Shown: in pieces, positions 55,802 to 64,000 of the stretch
Layout: each line of letters starts with the position of its first letter
Numbering within the stretch: the first letter of the stretch is position 1
Made by a program: the position numbers and the translations under genes
From: Niebla homalea
Lineage: Eukaryota; Ascomycota; Lecanoromycetes; Lecanorales; Ramalinaceae
Direction of reading: 5' to 3'
Assembly: GCA_019925105.1 (NCBI GenBank)
Contig: JAHGAU010000006.1
Span: 496,001-560,000 of the forward strand
Length of the DNA: 64,000 bases
The notes under the pieces: model-generated
What the model saw: only the letters and a program-made list of their open reading frames with translations
Databases searched by the model: none
Told to the model about the DNA's origin: nothing

Positions 55802-57472
55802 TCAGAAATTTTCCACCTCCAGCATGTTGAGCCAGTTGAGCACCATCATTGCTTTGATCAGATTGCCCTTCAGGTCGACATGCCTAGAAACCACCAATGC
55901 GGTCAGCCTGGCCAACATACCGGACTTTCAACAGCCATGGAGGAAGGAGATGGGACACTTACACGCCATCAAACTTATTGCTCTGCACACTCATATTCCA
56001 CGTCCCCAAATGCTCCATCCCTCTCCTTCCCGCCTCCATCTTCACGCTCTCCTCGAACACCATCAACGCCTTATTGCCCTGACTCACGATCCACTCATCG
56101 GGCTTCTCCTTGCCGGCCGCATTAGGCGTCAGGATCAGTCGCGGGAAGAAGCCTTCCTCACTCCTGAACTTCCTCTCCCTCTTACCTTCATTTTCTCCCT
56201 TGGATCCATCTGCTTTATCCTTCTCTCGATGACTAGCACCGCTGCCCAACCAGCCCGCCTTCTCCACCACAGTCTCAAGGATCAAATCCAGCCAATCAAC
56301 CGTGGCCTGCAAGTCCAAATCATTCCACAATCCATGTCCGAACACGAACGCATACGGCCGTTTCGGCTTGGTCGCGGGGAGCAGGGCCTTCAAGCGATCG
56401 ATCTCCTCGGGGGCGATGGGGAAGCGGATCATCTGCTCGATCATGACGTCGATGGTGCCGGAGGGGCAGGCGAGGGAGTCCGGGTCGTTCTTGAGGACGT
56501 CGGCTGTCCGGAAGATGCCCTGGATGGAGCAGGCTTTGACGTTGAACTGGTAGTTGCAGAAGCAATCGCGTCTGTGATCACATTTAGCCGGATCATGTGG
56601 CTTGGGCGAAAACGTGCCGGTGAGTCTGCTTCTGTGGAGGAAACAGGAGCAGGAGAAAGAAGAAAGTACGGGAAGTGGGAAGTTGGGAGGAGAAAGCGGC
56701 TGAGTGGTGGGAAAGGACAGATGACCTACCTCTCCTCGGGCGAGAAGTTCCAATCCGTCACGGCCCCGTACCCCAGATCCCTCCTGATCAAGACGTTGAT
56801 GCTGCCGATCACATGCCTCATCATGCTATCCCCCACAATGATCACCTTCTCGAACCGACCTAGAATCTCGCAGATCTCCTCGGTCGTGAACCAACGCATA
56901 TCGCATCCCCTGGGCATGTAGGGGGCGTCGAAACCGATGCGACCGCCGCCGGACATGGCTTGGATGAGCGATTTGCGGTCATGACAGAGGGGGGCGAAGG
57001 GGGCGTGAAGATCTAGGGAGGAGATGTTGCAGGTGTTGCGGTATTTGTAGTTGGCGAAGGTGTCTGTCGTGTCCGGGTAGCGGTAAGGGAGTGGCTCGGG
57101 GGGCTGGAAGGCGGCATTGGGAAGGAACGTTGTATTCTGGCTGGCTAGCTCTGTAAGGTAAACTGGGCGTTTGGGCTGTCTCGGCGTCAGCGTTCACAAG
57201 GTCGTCAGCGTCATTTCAAGGATCTGGTATGCAATACTGACGCCGCTGTGGAAAACCGAGGACAGCAGATTGTAGCTGAAAAACCAGATGAGAGCCAAGG
57301 TAGCTAAGAGAAGAAGTCTCCTCCTCGTCACCATTATGGATGACCATTGAGCTCTATGTGAAGTCGCTGTCCACGGACTTGCCTGCGGATTCGGGGTCCA
57401 TGGTCGGGGTGAGCTTAATTTGTCTGAAGGTGTTGATGGCCGTGAGCCATACGGTGCTCGAATGGAAGCCAT
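55802..57472 (-). CDS. PC-esterase (SGNH/GDSL-like, Pmr5/Cas1 family) type II membrane protein
   Basis: Exons 57472-57242, 57175-56730, 56571-55963 and 55883-55802 give 455 aa; starting at Met 57334 would give 409 aa. One signal-anchor helix follows MVTRRR (LLLLATLALIWFFSYNLL), so the catalytic part is lumenal. The SGNH nucleophile block is VIIVGDSMMRHVIGS. Other markers are APYMPRGCDMRWFTTEEIC, DCFCNYQFN and FVFGHGLWNDLDLQATVDWLD. Cysteine pairs (CNIS, CHDR, CFCN) suggest disulfides. The family includes polysaccharide O-acyl transferases and esterases of the Golgi and cell wall; the acceptor here is not known. The end, MVLNWLNMLEV, is carried by a short last exon. The N-terminal 46 residues (Pro/Ser-rich) are a plausible cytosolic tail. 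Confidence 0.78.
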
Positions 57473-57562
57473 CGAAACAACTCGCAGCATCAATTGCTTT
57501 AGTCAAGTTTGAGAAGACGGGGAGCACATCAGATGGTGTCAAATTGGGATATCATGTCCATC

Positions 57563-57572
57563 ATCACGTGAT
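57563..57572. promoter_or_regulatory. Palindromic E-box ATCACGTGAT
   Basis: Ten-base perfect palindrome about 90 bp upstream of the PC-esterase gene start, in the interval between it and the SDR gene. Confidence 0.4.
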
Positions 57573-57768
57573 GCTGGTCCGGATTGTGTTGCAGACGCAA
57601 TAGATTACTAGTCTTCCTGGCGCCACAGACTTAAAATTCTTGAGCGAGGGAGATGATCATGTACTTAGTAGAAGAGAATTAATACGCGAAGATACTTGCA
57701 AGGTCAAGGCAGGTCGTTGATAGAACGCTAGAATTTAGATGGAGCTATGATGCACAAAGACTCACATA

Positions 57769-58860
57769 TCATAATCCAACACCATGTCTGATGGCCGCTA
57801 TAATGTCCACTGTCCATACATACCAGCCTCGAATCTCCGTTGCCCGATTGAGAAGAGAAATAATCCTTCTAGAGGCTGGCTCCACATCATCAAAATCAGC
57901 TGCAAAGATCTCAAAAACGGCACGACCACTGCTTCCCGGATCTGCGACCCACTCCCACTCACCCCCTGCTCCCGCTTTGACCTTGACCTTGGGACCAACG
58001 GCGACTGCTCTGCCGCAGATTTGTGGATTAGACACAAAGCGTGTTGCTGCCTGGATAACATCCTCAATCTTGGCCAATGGTATTCCGGCTAACATAGCAC
58101 GTCCTGGCGCCGCTATCAATGGCGTTTCGACAAAGTATGGGCACATGAGGTTTGCTCTTACGCCATGCTTGAAGACAGTGCTCCGTAGGCTCCTGTAGAG
58201 CCCGACGATCGCATGCTTGGATGACGTGTACAAGAGCTCTCCAGGGAGCGGTCCCAGGCCGGCCATGGAGGAGATGAGCAGCAAATGCCTGTCTCTCTGG
58301 TTTTGATTCGGGTTGCTTTGTGGGCTTGCTGGCGAGGAGCCAGGGTTACGAGATAACCAGAAGAGTGCCAGATGCGTTGTGTACAGAACCCCGGTCAAAT
58401 TGATATCGATGACAGCAAGATTCGGAGGTGGAGGATCCTTCCCCTCAAGCCCCTTGGGATTCTCGTACTCTCCAACCTTGTCGACAATGCCTGCGCTTGC
58501 GACCACACAGTCAATGCCACCGTGCGGACTCAGTTTCACAGCAGACTTGAAAAAGTCGACCTGAGACCGCCAATTTGAGACATCACAATGGATAAAATGC
58601 AAATGCTTGTTGCCGGTCTCAACTGATACTTCACGAGCCAATTGATCGCCCTTCTTAACATCAATGTCCCCGATTGTGACATAGGCGCCTGCGGCAGCGA
58701 ATCGTCGGAACAAAGCCTCTCCAAATCCACTTGCACCGCCGGTGATGAGTATGGTCTTCCCTTTGATCCAGAACTCTCTGATTGGCAATGACAGATCCAA
58801 TGGAGGCGACTGGCGCACAGCGTCTACGACAGAATAGTTGCTCGAGTTTGTTGTTGACAT
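57769..58860 (-). CDS. Short-chain dehydrogenase/reductase
   Basis: Single exon, 363 aa from MSTTNSSN; an in-frame Met six codons earlier is possible. Classical SDR motifs: cofactor-binding TGGASGFGEA (about residues 40-49), acidic IGDIDVKKG that suggests NAD(H), the NAG-like VVASAGIV, DINLTGVLYTT, ISSMAG and the active-site YTSSKHA with Tyr and Lys. The pattern resembles 15-hydroxyprostaglandin-dehydrogenase-like fungal SDRs. The NAG motif is changed to SAG, tolerated in the family. The substrate is unknown. Residues 200-215 (SPQSNPNQNQ) form a loop insert. Confidence 0.87.
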   Translation of the reverse strand: MSTTNSSNYSVVDAVRQSPPLDLSLPIREFWIKGKTILITGGASGFGEALFRRFAAAGAYVTIGDIDVKKGDQLAREVSVETGNKHLHFIHCDVSNWRSQVDFFKSAVKLSPHGGIDCVVASAGIVDKVGEYENPKGLEGKDPPPPNLAVIDINLTGVLYTTHLALFWLSRNPGSSPASPQSNPNQNQRDRHLLLISSMAGLGPLPGELLYTSSKHAIVGLYRSLRSTVFKHGVRANLMCPYFVETPLIAAPGRAMLAGIPLAKIEDVIQAATRFVSNPQICGRAVAVGPKVKVKAGAGGEWEWVADPGSSGRAVFEIFAADFDDVEPASRRIISLLNRATEIRGWYVWTVDIIAAIRHGVGL

Positions 58861-59321
58861 CGTTAAGGCTGTTCTCACGTCGAAGTTACGGATCGGCAGC
58901 GGTATCGAAACTCTTATTCTCGAGGAGAAAGTTCAACAATGCTTATATGAGATGGATCAGAAGAACATTACTACCTACTACTACTTCTTCATGGTGAGAT
59001 TAAGAAGAGGAGAAATCCCACAGATTGTATTGCCAAGGCTTGAAAAGCGCGTAGCTATTAGGCTGCCACATTATGCACAATATAGGGGTTTTCAACGCCC
59101 GTAGGAATGTCTAATGACGGTTTGGGGTAATTCCTTAAATATTGGTGCACCATGTTATCACACTCACCCATGAAATCGAACCAAATATCAAGAACTTGGA
59201 AAGTAAAATAATGAACTAAGAGCTATTCTAACCCGAATAGTCAAGACTCTTGGTCGATATAGCAAACACTCACCTCAAGCCTTCTCTTTGTAACCTTTGC
59301 TTTCTGATACCAGCGGTTATA
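58861..59321. other. Divergent intergenic, SDR/VMA22
   Basis: Contains both promoters; no element stands out. Confidence 0.45.
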
Positions 59322-59963
59322 ATGAGAGTCGATGGAGAGGCAACGGAACTACTCGTGAATGACGATGTTGGGAAGAAGGAGGCTCTAGAGTCATTGCTGG
59401 ACGAGCTGCTAGAGAGATATCTCAATCTCCTGGATCAGTATCAAGTTTGTCAAAAAGCACTCAGCAGTAATCTGTCTGCTGTACTTTTAATGGCTCTCAC
59501 ATTTCCTCAATCTGTTCTGACTCTATATCAGGGATACATCTCTCTAGCGCAGGCTAATTTCTCCAATCCAAATCGCGTGCGTTATGGTCGTGACTTCTAT
59601 GACGAGCGAATGCAAGCCTTCAACCAAATGTCTGAATTACCTTGGCAATTGGTCCTTCTTTTCTGAACTGACCTGAGCACTAGCTCTATTGAAGGCTCTC
59701 AAGATGACGCTATCAAATTCAGCAGATCCGTGACCGAGGCCGAGCCCGATGAGACTGGTAAAGATGATGGATCCAAGACGTCGGCACCACCAGATCCTAT
59801 CAAATGGTTCGGAATATTGACCCCTCCAGCATTGCGGGCATCTCAACATAATTTCAAAGAGGCCGTCTCGTGCGCAACGTCTATGGCAACGATATCTTCA
59901 GAAATGAAGCAGACTGAGATCGAGGTCAGAAGGACCAGGAAGAAATTGACCAAAATGTCTTGA
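59322..59963 (+). CDS. VMA22: V-ATPase assembly factor Vma22 (CCDC115-like)
   Basis: Exons 59322-59480, 59532-59629 and 59684-59963 give 178 aa; introns of 51 and 54 bp, phases 0 and 2. Markers are LLDELLERYLNLLDQYQ (helix 1), GYISLAQANFSNPNRVRYG followed by RDFYDERMQA, and PPDPIKWFGILTPPALRASQ with a basic C-terminal coil. Vma22 works with Vma12 and Vma21 in the ER to assemble the V0 sector of the vacuolar proton pump. The exon 2 donor GTCTGA is weak, but the joined frame restores the family pattern exactly. Size matches yeast Vma22 (about 180 aa). Confidence 0.88.
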
Positions 59964-60233
59964 CACATCTTGCTCATGATCACCACGCAGTTCTCTAGGC
60001 CTCCATATTTAGACCATGTCACCCTGAGCAAGTTTCCTGCTACCTGCAAGTAAGGTCGTATGTATGCCATCGTTCAATTGAGGGAAAAGGCCCAAAATAT
60101 CTTTACCGATGGTCAATTTCTACAGGCAACATAAGTTCTCTCCAATCTGACTACTCCATACGGTGATATCAGGCTGCAAAAATCCATCATTACAGTGCTC
60201 CCACCTAGACTTTGGAAGCAGAAATTGCCGTCT

Positions 60234-61508
60234 TCAATGACTCTTCTTCAGGAATGTCAGTGCGGCGGTATACAACGCCTTAGCCCCAGTCTTCAACGTT
60301 GGCTGCATGACAGGGGCGAAGTATGTGGAGTGGTTCGCAGGAATATCTTCCAGAAGCTTGCCTTCCTTTTCGGCTTGATCCCACTTCTCAGCTTCCGTGC
60401 CGCCCAAAGTCCAGTAGCAGCAGGGTTTCCCTACACTCTCAGCCAGGACACTCACGTCTTCGCTCGCAGGTATGTGCATTTGATTTGGATTGAATTCATC
60501 TCCGAATTCTTGAGAGAACGACTTGCCAACTTCTGCGGTGACCTCAGCGTCATTCGTTAGCATGGGAAACTGTCTCGTCTCCTCAATCAAAGGCTCCTTC
60601 GTGCATCCGCTGGCCTGACACTCAGCCTTCACAATCCTATGCAAAGCAGCCAAGATCTTGTCTCTCGTGACCTCACTAAACGTCCGGAAATCCACCCCCA
60701 ATACCGCCTTATCAGGGATGATATTCTCCGTCTGCCCCGCCTGCACACTCCCCACCGTCAGCACCGCAAACTCGGCCGGGTCAGTCTCTCGGCTCACGAT
60801 CCCCTGCAGCCGCAAAACCACATTCGCCGCCAACACGATAGGATCGATGCTCATGCTCGGCATGCTCCCATGCGCCCCTCGCCCGAAAAGCGTGATTCGG
60901 AATGAATCCGCCGCCGACCAGAACGGACCCGTCCGCACCTTCACCTGTCCTGTGCGGAAGGATAACACATGCTGTCCGAGCACCATGTCCGGCACGGGGA
61001 CTTTGTCGTAGAGGCCATCATCCACCATCGCCTGCGCGCCCTTCCCGCGTTCCTCATTCGGTTGGAATACCAACACCAAGGTACCCGACCAGGTCGAAGT
61101 GTCCGCAGACAAGCAATCCGCGGCGGCGAGCAGGCAGGTGACGTGCACGTCGTGCCCGCAGGCATGCATCACAGGTTTCTCAAGCCCGTCGGCGCGATCG
61201 ACTTCGCGCTTGGTGCTCGCGTAGGGCAGGCCTGTCGTCTCCTCCACGGGGAGGGCGTCCATGTCGGCTCGCAGCAAAACGGTCTTCCCGTCTCCATTGC
61301 GGAGAACGGCGGCGACGCCATAGCCGCCGATGTTTCGGTGAATGGTGAAGCCGCCAGGGTTCAGAGATTCGAGGTGGCGACATACCCTGTGGGAGGCGAA
61401 GCTTTCCTGCGTGGAGAGGTTGGGGTTGGCATGCAAGGATTTATATAGATCCTCGTAGTATGACCCGGGATGGGTGGAGTGGTGGGGGAGCCATGATGGG
61501 TCTGCCAT
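60234..61508 (-). CDS. M20D-family metallopeptidase / amidohydrolase
   Basis: Single exon, 424 aa from MADPSWLP; an in-frame Met at 61565 would add 19 hydrophobic-basic residues that could target the protein. Metal-site motifs are visible: LLRADMDALPVEE, MHACGHDVHV (His ligands), FQPNEERGKGA (Glu-Glu), GQHV, and the late ASEDVSVLAE. The dimerisation domain contains RGAHGSMPSMSIDP. These match bacterial and fungal M20D hydrolases (hippurate, N-acyl amino acid, IAA-amino-acid type), which split amides using two metal ions. The substrate cannot be stated. Confidence 0.9.
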   Translation of the reverse strand: MADPSWLPHHSTHPGSYYEDLYKSLHANPNLSTQESFASHRVCRHLESLNPGGFTIHRNIGGYGVAAVLRNGDGKTVLLRADMDALPVEETTGLPYASTKREVDRADGLEKPVMHACGHDVHVTCLLAAADCLSADTSTWSGTLVLVFQPNEERGKGAQAMVDDGLYDKVPVPDMVLGQHVLSFRTGQVKVRTGPFWSAADSFRITLFGRGAHGSMPSMSIDPIVLAANVVLRLQGIVSRETDPAEFAVLTVGSVQAGQTENIIPDKAVLGVDFRTFSEVTRDKILAALHRIVKAECQASGCTKEPLIEETRQFPMLTNDAEVTAEVGKSFSQEFGDEFNPNQMHIPASEDVSVLAESVGKPCCYWTLGGTEAEKWDQAEKEGKLLEDIPANHSTYFAPVMQPTLKTGAKALYTAALTFLKKSH

Positions 61509-62286
61509 TGCTGTGCGAATAGCGCTTCTTGGTAATAGAAAGACTATTCGAGTCGCAATTGACAATAATTACACTTTTGTCGCGATCGGTAAGAGGCTTG
61601 CCGTTTGAGAGGGGGCGGGGTTGTATGAAATACCTACTGTAGCAAGTCACTACCTACGCGACTTGCCTCCCCTGTATATGATATTTGATCGGTAAAATCT
61701 TCCTAGATGAACCCTTGAGAAACCAATGAGACTGCACTTCGACCTCTACCTCGAATTCAAGCCTATCGAAGAAATGGTACTTTTCAGACGAAAAGCTTGA
61801 AGTTTCCTATAATCACAACGATATCACACCCTCTGCCAGGGGGGCCTCTATATCTATCCTTTCGAGGCAGATGTGACGCATTTCGGGATCTCCGCTTCGA
61901 GGACAAGCGGCAGATCTAGGCTATGATGGGAAGGCGAGGGGAGCTTAATTTTGGGCGTGCCCGGTATCGAGGCTTTAAATAATAATATGACCGGGATAAC
62001 AAGAGGGTAGATCTGAAGGATTGCAGGTGGAGAATTGATGACCGAAACGGAAAATTGAGTCCAAAGTTCAAGTTGATAGCCAAGTAGGTTCCTATTCATC
62101 AAAAATGTCATCACATACCTTCACTATCCAAGAGATTGCTCTTGCAACCCAAAGTCTGTCTACCTAATCACACATAAGGAGGGCTACACTTCCCCCCTTG
62201 TTCTCAAAACCGCAAAGAGTAGCGGACTTATATGTTCAAATAAAATCCTCCTCTTTTGAGCCCATCAGTCCTGTCCACTGCTCCAA
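61509..62286. other. Intergenic, no gene seen
   Basis: AT-rich compared with the flanks; contains the promoter of the M20 gene. No repeats or RNA genes seen. Confidence 0.5.
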
Positions 62287-64000
62287 TCATCTCTTCTTCC
62301 TCATACCCTCAACATCCCTCTCGAAAGTGCCTAACAGATCGTGCTCGCCATCCTCAAACCTCAAAGGCTCCCCGCCTGCTTCGGCTTGATTATTGTAATT
62401 GCCCACATTCCGCTCCGCAGGTGGCATCTCAGGGGCTTTGAGTCCATCCAGCGGGTCATGGTCATGCGGCACCTCAGCGTCCATCTGGGGACTGTCAACA
62501 TGGGGTGCTGCTTCCACATCGATGCGCTGCTCTCCTTCCGCAACTGCTGATTGGACCAATGACGAGTTGAGTCCAGGTATTGGCGAGAATGTCGCTTGTT
62601 GCTCTTTTGCGCTGCCCAGTTTTCGATCGTCGGGTGGGATGGTCGGGGCTGCCAGACCATCTAGTGGGTCATGTGCGTTGGGAATTTCGGCGTTGTATGC
62701 TGGATCTGGGATCGTGGGGGCAGCTTGTACTTCCACCATGTTGTGGGGGTCTGAGGGTTGCCCTAGACCTGGGATGAATGGTTGCGACGATGGCACCGAT
62801 TCCGGCATGGAGTCTAGAGACATGGATGGGGGCTCGGGATACTGTTGATCCGCGTCTTGCGCAATCGGGGTGGGTGGGCTCATAGTCGGCGCCCTGGGAC
62901 TCAAGCCTTGCTGCGGATGGTCGAATGTTGCTTCGATTGGTGTTGGTGGGGAGGGAGTTGGGGCTTTGGGAGTTGAGCCTGAGGGGCGACGGTGGGTATC
63001 TGAGGGTAAGGAGGAAAAGGACGAATGATGCTGATGTTGATGAGCTGATGAAGTAGACGGTATCTGGGGAATCGACGACAGTTCCGGAAACTGAGCTATG
63101 GTTTGAGGGATTGGTGGTGGGGGGCTCTTGATGTTGGAAATGTCGATGGGTAAAGGTTGGGGTGGATCCTCAGTAGGCTGTGTGGGTCGATCTGGGAGTT
63201 GTCCGAATAGAGGTTCTGGAGCCGGAGCTGGATCTGAAGGTGCAGGGACGATAACTTCATTAGGTGGTGGTACGCTAACAGGATCTGCTGACGTCAGGGG
63301 ATCCTGTAGTGGATCCTGTAGTGGATCCTGTAGTGGCTCTGTCTGTTCAGAAGGGTTCCCTTGTGGCTGAGTAGCTGTGCTGTCCTCAACGGTCGCATCG
63401 GGTAGAGCTGCAGGAGCTAGGGCCCCTTGCGCGATCTCATTCTGTGTTGAATCGGTCGTGGAGATGTCATTCTCGCGTAGGGTGTCCTCGCTCTGCACGA
63501 CTTCTCCAGGTGGTGGATCTAGCCTGGGCGCAGAGGATTCGCGCTCGTTGTCTGTTCCGTCTGGTGGAGCTTGAATAGCATCATTACTTTCCAGAACATC
63601 TTTACTAGATGCATCAATGTCATCCTCCACATCTCTGCCAAGTATCGAAGCTGCAGTTGTCTCGCGCACAGGTGATGAAGGCAGCTCGACTTGGACTACA
63701 GGAGTCTTGTCTTTTGAAGCAGTTCCGGACTTGGTCGCCTCTGCAGTGGGCGGTGAAGGCGATAATTCGCCGTCTTCACGATCACCTTCGTCTCCCTCTT
63801 CGCCCTCGCTACCCTCTTCACTCCCATCTTCCTCGTCTTGGTTTGCATCTCGCATGAGCGAATCGCCGCCGTTGTCGCTCTCCCCATTCTCGACTGTCGG
63901 AGCGGCAAGAGCGTCTTGACTCTGATCGACTCCGTTGGTCAGGCTTGATGCGCCGGGTGTCGCTCCAACTTCAGTACCAGGGGTTGGGATGATCTTTTTG
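62287..64000 (-). CDS. Acidic, disordered protein of unknown function, 5' partial
   Basis: The frame is open from the right edge (64000) to the stop at 62287, so at least 571 residues are present and the true start lies outside; Met at 63855 is internal. The N-terminal visible part is strongly acidic (EEDGSEEGSEGEEGDEGDREDGE). The middle is Pro/Ser/Gln/Thr-rich. An internal duplication is clear: AHDPLDGLAAPTIPPDDRK and DHDPLDGLKAPEMPPAERN, about 75 residues apart. The C-terminus RFEDGEHDLLGTFERDVEGMRKKR looks like a short ordered helix with a basic end. I do not recognise a family; nuclear or regulatory function is possible. Confidence 0.75.
   Translation of the reverse strand, partial: KKIIPTPGTEVGATPGASSLTNGVDQSQDALAAPTVENGESDNGGDSLMRDANQDEEDGSEEGSEGEEGDEGDREDGELSPSPPTAEATKSGTASKDKTPVVQVELPSSPVRETTAASILGRDVEDDIDASSKDVLESNDAIQAPPDGTDNERESSAPRLDPPPGEVVQSEDTLRENDISTTDSTQNEIAQGALAPAALPDATVEDSTATQPQGNPSEQTEPLQDPLQDPLQDPLTSADPVSVPPPNEVIVPAPSDPAPAPEPLFGQLPDRPTQPTEDPPQPLPIDISNIKSPPPPIPQTIAQFPELSSIPQIPSTSSAHQHQHHSSFSSLPSDTHRRPSGSTPKAPTPSPPTPIEATFDHPQQGLSPRAPTMSPPTPIAQDADQQYPEPPSMSLDSMPESVPSSQPFIPGLGQPSDPHNMVEVQAAPTIPDPAYNAEIPNAHDPLDGLAAPTIPPDDRKLGSAKEQQATFSPIPGLNSSLVQSAVAEGEQRIDVEAAPHVDSPQMDAEVPHDHDPLDGLKAPEMPPAERNVGNYNNQAEAGGEPLRFEDGEHDLLGTFERDVEGMRKKR
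63297..63334. repeat. 12-bp tandem repeat encoding LQDP
   Basis: Three consecutive copies of GGATCCTGTAGT keep the reading frame and give QDPLQDPLQDPL in the disordered protein. Confidence 0.8.

Overview
The window is nuclear DNA of a filamentous ascomycete (Pezizomycotina, probably a Dothideomycete; the class is my inference). It shows short GT-AG introns of about 45-150 bp, compact housekeeping genes in divergent pairs, fungus-specific genes (DASH subunit SPC19, MGR2, Helo-like STAND/NLR protein, secreted cysteine proteins) and filamentous-fungal regulators (COP9 subunit 2, STRIPAK FHA protein). All exon models were built by eye from frame continuity, splice consensus and family knowledge. 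No search was run.

Layout. 1-9.3 kb is conserved core: SPOUT methyltransferase (cut by the left edge), SPC19, a SelK-like protein, lipoate-pathway octanoyltransferase, RNase P/MRP subunit POP7, IPI3 and a mitochondrial membrane protein. 9.3-30 kb is accessory: a possible secreted-protein remnant, an A-T-R adenylate-forming reductase with a 60-bp tandem repeat upstream, two secreted proteins, an Arb2-domain protein, and an NLR-type NACHT-ankyrin gene surrounded by three RING-finger genes. 30.6-38 kb returns to core: phosphoserine phosphatase, RHO3, MGR2 and the STRIPAK FHA protein. 38-48.7 kb is gene-poor, with long low-complexity intergenic DNA around a KEN-box-containing disordered protein and a single-pass EGF-like membrane protein. 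48.7-62.2 kb holds otubain, CSN2, CWC25, a PC-esterase-like protein, an SDR, VMA22 and an M20 peptidase. A disordered acidic protein runs off the right edge.

The most interesting part is 21.3-30.1 kb. The NLR carries ankyrin repeats that are almost identical to each other, including a 228-bp two-unit duplication. It has a one-base deletion in a poly-C tract that breaks the frame, and an intron whose middle reads acceptor-then-donor with no exon between. Three RING proteins sit beside it, so a ubiquitin-linked non-self recognition locus is a reasonable but untested hypothesis.

Several real genes are nearly invisible as ORFs because their exons are tiny (MGR2, RHO3, SelK-like, SPC19, VMA22). 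Their reconstructed frames close exactly, which supports the models.
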